Below, piece after piece: positions 35,450-42,824 of a DNA stretch of 64,000 nucleotides (the stretch's first letter is position 1; each line of letters opens with the position of its first letter). Under the pieces are notes generated by a model. The model saw nothing but the letters and a program-made list of their open reading frames with translations, was not told where the DNA came from and made no database searches. Position numbers and translations under genes: made by a program. The DNA is taken from contig JAPLFF010000003.1 of the NCBI GenBank assembly GCA_026390775.1, forward strand, positions 784,266 to 848,265. Direction: 5' to 3'. The stretch is from Ignavibacteriales bacterium (lineage in GTDB: Bacteria > Bacteroidota > Ignavibacteria > Ignavibacteriales > Melioribacteraceae).

Positions 35450-35758
35450 TTATTTTTTCCAGAAACATTTTTTCTTATTTGCTGCAGTAGTGCTTCCTCC
35501 AAGCGAAATGCTTAATCCTAAAAGATAGCCGAAATTATACCATCCGCCGTTATTATAAACGGCATAGATAGCAACATTTTTATCGAAGAGAGAAATTATA
35601 AAACTTATCGGTGCAATAATTCCGTGCCATAAACCATACCAAAAACCAACCGGTTTAATATCTACAGCATATTGATATTGAATAGCGTCTGCACAGCCGC
35701 TTAACAAGACAATTAATATAACCGAAGCAGTAATGACTAATAATTTTTTGTAGCGCAT
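35450..35758 (-). CDS. Small lipoprotein of unknown function
   Basis: The 102-residue protein has a lipoprotein signal ending LLSGC (Cys about residue 22). The body is conserved-looking: VGFWYGLWHGIIAPISFIIS, NVAIYAVYNNGGWYNFGYLL, then GLSISLGG and a Lys-rich end. I recognise this as a recurring hypothetical protein of Bacteroidetes-like genomes with one or two short membrane-interactive segments. No function is known. It is co-oriented with its neighbours across 72 bp that hold a hairpin. Confidence 0.7.
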   Translation of the reverse strand: MRYKKLLVITASVILIVLLSGCADAIQYQYAVDIKPVGFWYGLWHGIIAPISFIISLFDKNVAIYAVYNNGGWYNFGYLLGLSISLGGSTTAANKKKCFWKK

Positions 35759-35800
35759 TTTTTATTCCTTAATCTGTTAATGTGTGTTTCTATTTTTTCT

Positions 35801-35820
35801 GTCAAGGAGTGGTCCTTGAC
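35801..35820. repeat. GTCAAGGA hairpin
   Basis: GTCAAGGA (35801-35808), 4-nt loop, TCCTTGAC (35813-35820). It lies just past the 3' end of the 154-residue gene. No T run follows on the minus strand, so it is a repeat hairpin more than a classic terminator. Confidence 0.55.
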
Positions 35821-35830
35821 GACCGAGTAA

Positions 35831-36295
35831 TTATGGTTTTACGCCAACCTTCCATCGTGCAAATAGTCGAAGTAACCAGGGAAGTAAGCTCCAAAGAATC
35901 ATAATGATTACGACTAGCACTGTTGTAATCACATTGTGTGGTAAAATATATGACAATATTATTATGAATGGAAAAAATAGAACCCACCCTATCAAATATA
36001 AATACACATACAACACTTGGTAGAATGAAAGAGATTCGTTAGAGATAAATTTATAGTGACTTATTTCTGTTCTGCTCCCCCATTCAAATTGGCTTTCGAC
36101 TCTACTTTGAGGCATACTTCGAGGTAAAGGACCTAAGTCATCTCTCTCAAATGCCCAAGCTATTCTAACACTTCTAAGCGGGAAGATTGGTATAAAAAAC
36201 AATGTGAACCATTCTGTTGTTAACCAAGAACAGTCAGGATGGTAATCTCTTTGGCCACAATATCTAGTTCCTATTCCGTTGATAGTGGATGGCAT
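35831..36295 (-). CDS. Small membrane protein of unknown function
   Basis: The 154-residue protein starts with a Cys-containing segment (GTRYCGQRDYHPDCSWLTTE) followed by FTLFFIPIFPLRSVRIAWAF, a pattern seen in small proteins where a Cys/His patch precedes a membrane-inserted stretch. Two strongly hydrophobic helices lie at about residues 90-115 and 119-140. It has no recognised domain. It is one of several small orphan genes on the same strand, which fits an accessory or gene-cassette origin. Confidence 0.6.
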   Translation of the reverse strand: MPSTINGIGTRYCGQRDYHPDCSWLTTEWFTLFFIPIFPLRSVRIAWAFERDDLGPLPRSMPQSRVESQFEWGSRTEISHYKFISNESLSFYQVLYVYLYLIGWVLFFPFIIILSYILPHNVITTVLVVIIMILWSLLPWLLRLFARWKVGVKP

Positions 36296-36338
36296 TTTTT
36301 ATCCTTTTTTATTGAAATTATAGTAAACATGCGAGGCC

Positions 36339-36526
36339 GACTAACAGCGTGGCTTTTCATCCGTCCACCCGAACAACAATTCGAAACTGAAAAGCTACTG
36401 CCAATAATTTTTAACAATTTTATTTAATAGAACAATGTTACTTGCGATGCTTACCTTTTTAACCAAACCAGAAATCTTAAACACTGCCGCAATGAAAAAG
36501 CGATCGGGTGGAAAAGCTGGTTAGGT
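36339..36526 (-). other. attC-like inverted structure (candidate gene-cassette recombination site)
   Basis: On the minus strand, ACCTAAC (36526-36520) fits the inverse-core consensus RYYYAAC, 6 bp after the stop of the HNH gene. The other end reads GTTAGTC (36345-36339), one base off GTTRRRY. The arms pair with extra unpaired bases: CTAAC, GCTTTTC and CCACCCGA at 36341-36372 against TCGGGTGG, GAAAAGC and GTTAG at 36504-36524. At 188 bp it is longer than typical attC sites, and no integron integrase is in the window. Confidence 0.35.
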
Positions 36527-36532
36527 GTATTT

Positions 36533-37531
36533 TTAATAGGAATCGGAATAATCTTCACTAACACCTTTGCCAAAATATACACTACGACTTTCTCTCAACA
36601 GCATAAAATCTTGTAATCCTTTATAAGGCAGAGTCTTTCTCTCCACTTCATCGTATTCAAGACGATATGTAATATCTTTTCCTTCAATAGTGGGTCCTTG
36701 TGTTATTAGCAATACTCCTTCTTTTATTCTATAACTTTTTAAAAGATATTTTCTTACAAGTTCGTATATATAATTGCAAGCTTTAGTTAATTCGCAAACA
36801 AAATCATCTATTAGGGCTTCGTGAAAATTAAATTTCTTCAATAACATATCATATCTTTCTTTATCATACTCACGAATATGATAGAATCTTTCAGTAACGC
36901 ACCAATCGTCACTTTTTTCAGTTGTCATATGCTTGTCAAATACTAATAAGAAATCATTAAGAATTAAGCGAAAGTTTAGAAATGCATCTTCGAGCTCGGT
37001 ATATCTATTAGGCCATACTCTGTTTAATAAATAATTTCGCAATTCTTTCAGATTATTGTAATGTTCTTTAGTCATTTCTGAAGATGATGAAATAATAAAG
37101 GATGTCCAACCATTCCAATTATCTGCGTTAACTAGTTTATTGAAAGATTCTAAATAAGAAGCATATATTTCATCATCTCTTTGTTTTTGTTCATCATAAC
37201 TTAATTTTTCCTTAACCCATTTTTCGTGTTCATTTTTCATATTTCCCAATACATCAACTGAATAGGTATTATACTGATCATCAGCCAGTTTATGGTGAAT
37301 TTTACAAAGCAAAACTAAATTTCCATATTTATCAATTTTATCAATTGGATAATTTGGATTTCCCCTAGGGCCATCAGCTTGTTGAGCTATAATGTGAGCT
37401 TCGTCCCCGATAATGGACTCATCGTCAGTTTCTGTTTCGTCCATTACCAATTCAATTTTACAATCAGGAAAAGCACAACGATTCGCTGCTCTTCCCCATA
37501 ACATTTTTCTTGTCTTTACTCCAATACTCAT
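36533..37531 (-). CDS. HNH endonuclease-domain protein with unknown C-terminal domain
   Basis: The 332-residue protein begins with an HNH nuclease domain: the zinc-type Cys pair CAFPDC (about residues 18-23), the general-base region GDEAHIIAQQADGPRGNP (about 42-59) and NLVLLCKIHHKLADD (about 71-85). Residues about 120-332 are mostly alpha-helical with no motif I recognise. It could be a stand-alone restriction or defence nuclease, or a homing-type relic. No methyltransferase or helicase is next to it. It sits at the end of a run of co-oriented accessory genes, beside the attC-like structure. Confidence 0.75.
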   Translation of the reverse strand: MSIGVKTRKMLWGRAANRCAFPDCKIELVMDETETDDESIIGDEAHIIAQQADGPRGNPNYPIDKIDKYGNLVLLCKIHHKLADDQYNTYSVDVLGNMKNEHEKWVKEKLSYDEQKQRDDEIYASYLESFNKLVNADNWNGWTSFIISSSSEMTKEHYNNLKELRNYLLNRVWPNRYTELEDAFLNFRLILNDFLLVFDKHMTTEKSDDWCVTERFYHIREYDKERYDMLLKKFNFHEALIDDFVCELTKACNYIYELVRKYLLKSYRIKEGVLLITQGPTIEGKDITYRLEYDEVERKTLPYKGLQDFMLLRESRSVYFGKGVSEDYSDSY

Positions 37532-37757
37532 TACAATACACGTAACTATTAGTTAACCAGCTAATTTATATAATGGCGTTTTTGTTTTATCAAACTGAAT
37601 ATTTTACTGCCCGCTAAAGGAATAATCTATTTATATAGATGTAAACTACTTTGTGGAATGAAAAACTGAAAAGAGAAATTGATAGAATCTTGAGCCATAA
37701 GAGATATCCCCTTGTTCTGCACACAACTTAGAATAAAAATAAGAATAGGTCAAGGAC

Positions 37758-37795
37758 TAATTGAGAATTGAGAATGGCGAATTGAGAATTGGAAG
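37758..37795. repeat. Second copy of the GAATTGAGAATT repeat
   Basis: AATTGAGAATTGAGAATGGCGAATTGAGAATT lies before the 3' end of the HisH-like gene. The words match those at 5859-5903. The rest of the 280-bp gap between the HNH gene and the HisH-like gene shows no gene. Confidence 0.55.
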
Positions 37796-37812
37796 TTGTT
37801 GTTGTCTGGGGG

Positions 37813-38397
37813 TTAATGTTTACATATTCTATAAAAATTCTTTAAGACTTCTTCTCCGGCTATACCGGATAGTTCCGGATTGAATTGCACACCGAAATAA
37901 TTATCATTTTCTAACGAACCGCAAATCTCTTTCCCATCTAACAAAATAATTGAAGTCGAATCTTTTGATGATTCTACACTACAAGTTAGATTAGAAAGTA
38001 TCACTCTTTTATCTGATAGATTACCGAGTAGCTTTGATTTTGCAGTTGTCTTAATAACAGATTCAATTTGCTCTTTTTGATTTTCCAGTCTTACACTTTC
38101 ACATTTGAAAAATCCTAGTCCGTGAACGTTCTCTTCTAAAATTGATTCTGTCATTAAATTCATTCCGGCATTAATTCCAAGAATTGGTTTTTTTATCATT
38201 CGAAGTGAACTGTTAAAATTACATAACTGCAACTTCTTAGAAGCTAACTGAATGTTATAACAATCCGGAATTATTACTCCGTCTGCTTTAAGAACTTCAT
38301 CTTCTTTATTGGATATTATATTTTCAATTCCTAAAAAAGTAAGAAAATCAGAAACAGATTTACTACGCCCGGTTTCGATATCAAGTATTACGATCAT
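37813..38397 (-). CDS. HisH-like class I glutamine amidotransferase homologue lacking catalytic Cys and His
   Basis: The 194-residue protein aligns by eye along its whole length with HisH (imidazole-glycerol-phosphate synthase glutaminase): PILGINAGMNLM for P-x-LGICLGMQLL, GLGFF, and YFGVQFNPELSGIAGEEVLK for [20 protein letters not shown]. The nucleophile Cys is Asn76, the catalytic His is Asn173, and the oxyanion PGVG near residue 44 is replaced (IIPDCY). Only the Glu (E175) remains, so glutaminase activity is not expected. No hisF adjoins. It may be a binding or regulatory paralogue. The downstream gap holds only repeat DNA. Confidence 0.75.
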   Translation of the reverse strand: MIVILDIETGRSKSVSDFLTFLGIENIISNKEDEVLKADGVIIPDCYNIQLASKKLQLCNFNSSLRMIKKPILGINAGMNLMTESILEENVHGLGFFKCESVRLENQKEQIESVIKTTAKSKLLGNLSDKRVILSNLTCSVESSKDSTSIILLDGKEICGSLENDNYFGVQFNPELSGIAGEEVLKNFYRICKH

Positions 38398-38472
38398 TAA
38401 ATTTCCTAAATAAATAAACTGGAGAACAAAAATATTTATTAATTTTGAAACGGACTAATTAAAAATAATTCT

Positions 38473-39309
38473 ATGATTTCCTTATTTGTTTCAGATCTTC
38501 ATGGCAAAGAAGAGCAATACGTTAAACTATTCAAAACAATTGAATCTTATCAGCCGGCATTGGTCTTTTTAGGCGGCGATCTTCTGCCGCATCACTATCT
38601 TAATAAGAATTTTATTTTCGATTTTCTTCAACCAAATCTTCAAACTTTAAAAACCAAACTTGAGATTCATTATCCCAAAATTTTCTTAATCTTGGGCAAT
38701 GACGATGCTAGAATTGAAGAACCATTCATTCTTGAACTTGAAAAAAAATTATTGATCGAATACATCCACTTTCGTAAAACAAATTTCTTAGAATATGATA
38801 TTTACGGTTATGCTTTTACTCCGCCGTCTCCTTTCTTATTAAAAGATTGGGAGAAATATGATGTTTCAAGATTTGTTGATCCGGGATCTATTTCACCCGA
38901 AGAAGGAAAAAGAACAGTTGATGTTTCGATCCACGAGAAAAAATATTCCACAATAAAAGATGATCTGGATACGCTTACTAAAGATGAAGATCTTTCCAAA
39001 TCAATTTTTCTTTTCCATGGCCCGCCTTATCAAACTAATTTAGACCGTATCGCACAAGGCGGAAAGTTAATAGATCATGTTCCTGTTGATACTCATGTTG
39101 GCAGTGTTGCAATAAAAAGATTTATTGAGAAGAAACAACCGCTGATTACTTTACACGGTCATATTCATGAATCAGCTCGAATTTCCGGAAGTTGGAAAGA
39201 TAAAATAGGCAGGACATATTGTTTCAGTGCTGCTCACCACGGAAGCGAACTGGCAATTGTAAAGTTTGAATTAAATAATCCGGAAACAGCAGAAAGAATT
39301 CTTCTCTAA
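38473..39309 (+). CDS. Calcineurin-like metallophosphoesterase
   Basis: The 278-residue protein has the five metallophosphoesterase motifs: FVSDLHGKEEQY (D, H), FLGGDLLPHHY, LILGNDDARI (the usual GNHD reads GNDD), FLFHGPPYQT and TLHGHIHESAR. It lacks a signal peptide and should be a cytoplasmic dinuclear-metal phosphodiesterase or phosphatase. The substrate is unknown. A TAATTTTG sequence (38440-38447), matching the TAnnTTTG -7 box of Bacteroidetes-type promoters, lies 25 bp before the ATG. It is divergent from the HisH-like gene. Confidence 0.88.
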   Translation: MISLFVSDLHGKEEQYVKLFKTIESYQPALVFLGGDLLPHHYLNKNFIFDFLQPNLQTLKTKLEIHYPKIFLILGNDDARIEEPFILELEKKLLIEYIHFRKTNFLEYDIYGYAFTPPSPFLLKDWEKYDVSRFVDPGSISPEEGKRTVDVSIHEKKYSTIKDDLDTLTKDEDLSKSIFLFHGPPYQTNLDRIAQGGKLIDHVPVDTHVGSVAIKRFIEKKQPLITLHGHIHESARISGSWKDKIGRTYCFSAAHHGSELAIVKFELNNPETAERILL

Positions 39310-39372
39310 GAACCACTGAAAAATATATTATGTCATTACAACTCCCGCATTGCGGGGCTTCTTCGACTTGCC

Positions 39373-39592
39373 TGCGGTAAACACATTGGCGTCAACTTAA
39401 CTATGAATTTTTATTAATAACTCCGGCATTCATGCCGGAGAATATCAACTCACTCAAAATTCTGGACTTTAGTCCAAGACAAAGTAACAATTTGGGCTGA
39501 AGCCCTTGGTTTTTGTGCTCTTTTTTTCCCCGACTTAAAAAGTCGGGGTTATAGCAACAAACTTCTACTAAGTTGACGCTGATGTGCGGTAA
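39373..39592. mobile_element. MITE-like element with terminal inverted repeats, 8-bp direct repeats and four internal hairpins
   Basis: TGCGGTAA flanks the unit at 39373-39380 and 39585-39592. The ends CACATTGGCGTCAACTTA (39382-39399) and the reverse complement of CACATCAGCGTCAACTTA (39569-39586) match at 16 of 18. Inside are four hairpins: CTCCGGCAT-TC-ATGCCGGAG (39421-39440), TGGACT-TT-AGTCCA (39463-39476), GGGCT-GA-AGCCC (39494-39505) and CCCCGACTT-AAA-AAGTCGGGG (39528-39548). The rest of the 39310-39629 gap shows outer CTGAAA/TGTCATT and AATGACA/TTTCAG repeats and CCCGCA-T-TGCGGG, suggesting insertion into an older repeat. Confidence 0.65.
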
Positions 39593-39629
39593 GCAGGAAT
39601 GACATTTCAGAATTTTTCAGATTTTTTCT

Positions 39630-42600
39630 TTAATTAGCTTTAGCCTTAACCTTTAATGGACGTGCTGCATCAGTGACAGCACCGATCTTTGAAGCATAAC
39701 TTGATTTATTTTTAATATCTTCATCTGTAACGTAATGAATGTCAAGCAATCCCGATGATCTGTAACCGGTGCGCAAATAATTCATTTCACTTAGAGCTAA
39801 ACTCCATCCTTCGAACCACAATGAAAGTTCTTTCATATTACATTTTTCTTTTTCAATATGAACAATAAGATCTATATCACTACCCGGACCTGAAACAGCA
39901 TTCTTTGTACTTCCGAAAACATAAATTCCTTTTACACCAAATCGGTCGGCATCTAACTCTGAGGCAATCTTCTCAGCCATCTTCATCCGCCATCTCCAAT
40001 AATCGCTCGGATGATATTCAATGACTTCTTTATATTCTTTTTCCGAATTTATTTCAGTGGACTGAGCTGCAAACATTCCTAATGCTTCATCAATCTCTGC
40101 ATTCATGAATAACTTTAATATTGATCCTCCGGTAGAACTAATTACATCAATTACTTTAATCGTATCTTCTAAATAATTATACTCCTGGACTAACTCACAA
40201 AAAATATTCGGCGAAGAATTTAGAAACTTCTCATTAAATACAACTCCCGCATCATCAGGATACAACGGCAGATAGCGAATACCGGCTTCAACAAGGTCTT
40301 GGAAAAAATGTGTTCCGAAAGAAAGATCAGGAACGTAATTCCCTTTTTTTCTTGCAACTTCAATCAGCACGGCTGTGTTATTAATATCAGAATATGTAAC
40401 GCTTACTCCAAGTTTTATATCACCTCTGCTGCCCCATCTGCCCGGACCAATTAAGATAAATTTTCTTTTGGGAAGAGTTTTGTTCAGCTTACTTATTGCA
40501 CGCCCAACATTAAGCATTTTGTTCCGATCGGATATCTCAGAATATTTTTGCGGATCCACATAAACGATATGAGTTATATCAGGCACTCTTCCGTTGGAAA
40601 TAAACTTATGAGCAGTAAAAACAATTTTCTCTTCCGGTACATCTTTAGGAATTGACTCAGAATTTGATTCTCTAGTGAAACTTTGCGGACGGCACTGCAG
40701 CATATAAAAATCTTTTCCATCATAGGCAAATTCAATATCTACCGGAGTTTTAATTTTTTCTTGCAAAGTTTTTAATATTACATCAATGCGTTTCAAGAAA
40801 TTAGTCTTTGAAATTAATCCATCAAACGTTACTAAAAATTCTTTAGAATGATCAAATACATCTAACGGTCCGGGTTGTCTAATCATCGTTCCATCAAGAA
40901 CTGAAAATATTTCGGTGAACAAAGGGTATTCTGAACTACATTCTTCTAAAAGATTATTGATCTGGATTGATTCAAAATCATTTGTTTCTAAATTTATAAC
41001 ATCTATTTTTTTCGGAGAATATCTTCGCAATTCTTCAGGAGAAATATTTATTTTTAGATTCGGCTGACCGGGGGAAACAAGAACCGGATAATCATCGCTC
41101 AATCTATCCACAGCTCGTGTACCTAAACCGGGAACCATTCGTACAAGCCCATCTTCCCTTTTAATACGAGGAGACCAGCGGAATTCATTATTGCTAAATG
41201 CAACACCGGCAAATGCAGGAAAATAATATTTGCCGACTTTCGTACCGACCATTTCCTGGATCATAACACCCATCTCTTCGTGGAAATCTAGCAAACCACG
41301 TTCTGCGCGATATTCTATCGGGTCGGGACTGAATAATGATGCATAGACTTCAGCGATTGCATCCATCAATGCAATTAATCTCTGCTGTTTTGTTCCTTGA
41401 TTGGCAAGAAATAAACTTTTGTACTTACCGGAGAATGCCGCACCTATTTGATCTTCAAGAAGACTTGAACTTCTAACGACTAACGGTTTGTCACCAAGAT
41501 CATCCAACGCAACTGATAAACCTTTAATTATATCCGGTGGGAATTCCGAATTCTTAAATAATTGAACCACATGAGGATATTCAATTCTGACTTCATCAAT
41601 CTCTTTATATTTTTGTTCTAGAACTTCTTCAAGATTATTATGCTGCATAAAATGAAGAATACCATCTGAGGTTAGGTACCACGTCTTCGGAGTTTTGATA
41701 TCGCTTAAGAGTTCAACACTTTCACCAACCTTTTGAAGAATGTGAGCTGCTAAAAACAATCCTGCACTTTTACCGCCCAGTTTACCGTGGCTTCCGGAAG
41801 GAAAAATCATTTTATCTATAAGTTTATAAAAATCCGTTAGCTTAACATATTCTTTTGCTACACTGATGTATTCAAGTTGTTCGGTAAAAAATCTTCTTAA
41901 GAGTGAAACTCGTAATCCTTTTATTGTTGATGGCGGAAGTTCAAATTTCTCCGGAGCCATGTGATAATATTTACGAATTGCATCGGCAATGTCTGTTAGT
42001 GATGTGTCTTGTGTTTCAACAACTTTTACAAGTGCACTCGATTTATCTTCTTGAATCCACTTTTGTATTCTAGAAAGGATTATATCATCCGGTAAATTTT
42101 CATCAGCCAATTTTAAAATTGTTTCAACATATTGATCATAGCTAACCATCTTAGAAACTTTTAACGGTTTATTTTCATCATACTGAAGTTCTTCCTCTGT
42201 TGTCCCGCCTCTCCAAGAAAGACTTGTATGCTTCATCAACATTTCTGCTTCTTCAACACCCTTCCAACATAAAAGATGAAGTGTTTTTCTTATTAGACTC
42301 ATGAACAAATTAGGATCTGTCTTGCGGATCATATCTAAAACGATTCGCCATTCTCCTTTTGTATGTCCGTCAACTTGTTGACGTACTGACTTAAATTCAT
42401 TAAAAACATTTTTCAATTTTTGATGAAGAATGAAGTGACCAAGCCGTTCAGCAATTGTATCTAATAATTTTTTTTCTTCTTTAAGAAATGGGCCGGTACC
42501 CGACGAAGGAACTTCCTCTGTGTAATAAACTGCTATATGTCCAACCACTTGTTCCTGCACAACAATATTTGATTTAATCATCCACCTAGTTTCTTCAAAA

Positions 42601-42824
42601 TCACTCGTTTGATAAACAATATCGCCGTAAACCAATTTTGCTTTACAAACATTTTGAAATTGCCAACCGGGAGGAATTGCATTTATAACTGTGTGAAAAG
42701 CCTGGCGCAGTGAAATATCCGATCTGTTCAAACTATCTTCTATAGTGTAAAGACAGTTTAATTCTTTTGCACGTTCTTGAAGTTCAAATACTAAATTATC
42801 TATCGGTTTTTGTTCGTTTACCAT
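39630..42824 (-). CDS. PEP-synthase-like ATP-grasp protein with C-terminal nucleotidyltransferase
   Basis: The 1064-residue protein has four parts. An N-terminal region (about 1-145) looks like a GAF-type sensor. A helical region follows. Then comes a PEP/pyruvate-binding (PPDK N-terminal, ATP-grasp) domain at about 345-725 (GKLGGKSAGLFLAAH, VVRSSSLLED, MQEMVG-like segment, DIEFAYDGKDFYMLQCRPQS). A further conserved domain holds LIGPGRWGSRGD (about 795) and GTHFFQDL (about 838). A Pol-beta-type nucleotidyltransferase ends the protein (FGSTKNAVSGPGSDIDLIV, about 965-985). The phosphohistidine swivel domain (TSHA) and PEP-binding barrel of true PEP synthases are absent. Substrate unknown. Confidence 0.78.
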   Translation of the reverse strand: MVNEQKPIDNLVFELQERAKELNCLYTIEDSLNRSDISLRQAFHTVINAIPPGWQFQNVCKAKLVYGDIVYQTSDFEETRWMIKSNIVVQEQVVGHIAVYYTEEVPSSGTGPFLKEEKKLLDTIAERLGHFILHQKLKNVFNEFKSVRQQVDGHTKGEWRIVLDMIRKTDPNLFMSLIRKTLHLLCWKGVEEAEMLMKHTSLSWRGGTTEEELQYDENKPLKVSKMVSYDQYVETILKLADENLPDDIILSRIQKWIQEDKSSALVKVVETQDTSLTDIADAIRKYYHMAPEKFELPPSTIKGLRVSLLRRFFTEQLEYISVAKEYVKLTDFYKLIDKMIFPSGSHGKLGGKSAGLFLAAHILQKVGESVELLSDIKTPKTWYLTSDGILHFMQHNNLEEVLEQKYKEIDEVRIEYPHVVQLFKNSEFPPDIIKGLSVALDDLGDKPLVVRSSSLLEDQIGAAFSGKYKSLFLANQGTKQQRLIALMDAIAEVYASLFSPDPIEYRAERGLLDFHEEMGVMIQEMVGTKVGKYYFPAFAGVAFSNNEFRWSPRIKREDGLVRMVPGLGTRAVDRLSDDYPVLVSPGQPNLKINISPEELRRYSPKKIDVINLETNDFESIQINNLLEECSSEYPLFTEIFSVLDGTMIRQPGPLDVFDHSKEFLVTFDGLISKTNFLKRIDVILKTLQEKIKTPVDIEFAYDGKDFYMLQCRPQSFTRESNSESIPKDVPEEKIVFTAHKFISNGRVPDITHIVYVDPQKYSEISDRNKMLNVGRAISKLNKTLPKRKFILIGPGRWGSRGDIKLGVSVTYSDINNTAVLIEVARKKGNYVPDLSFGTHFFQDLVEAGIRYLPLYPDDAGVVFNEKFLNSSPNIFCELVQEYNYLEDTIKVIDVISSTGGSILKLFMNAEIDEALGMFAAQSTEINSEKEYKEVIEYHPSDYWRWRMKMAEKIASELDADRFGVKGIYVFGSTKNAVSGPGSDIDLIVHIEKEKCNMKELSLWFEGWSLALSEMNYLRTGYRSSGLLDIHYVTDEDIKNKSSYASKIGAVTDAARPLKVKAKAN

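Noticed and set aside
36533..37531. A restriction-modification system around the HNH gene
   Set aside because: No methyltransferase, specificity subunit or helicase is adjacent; only the nuclease domain is supported.
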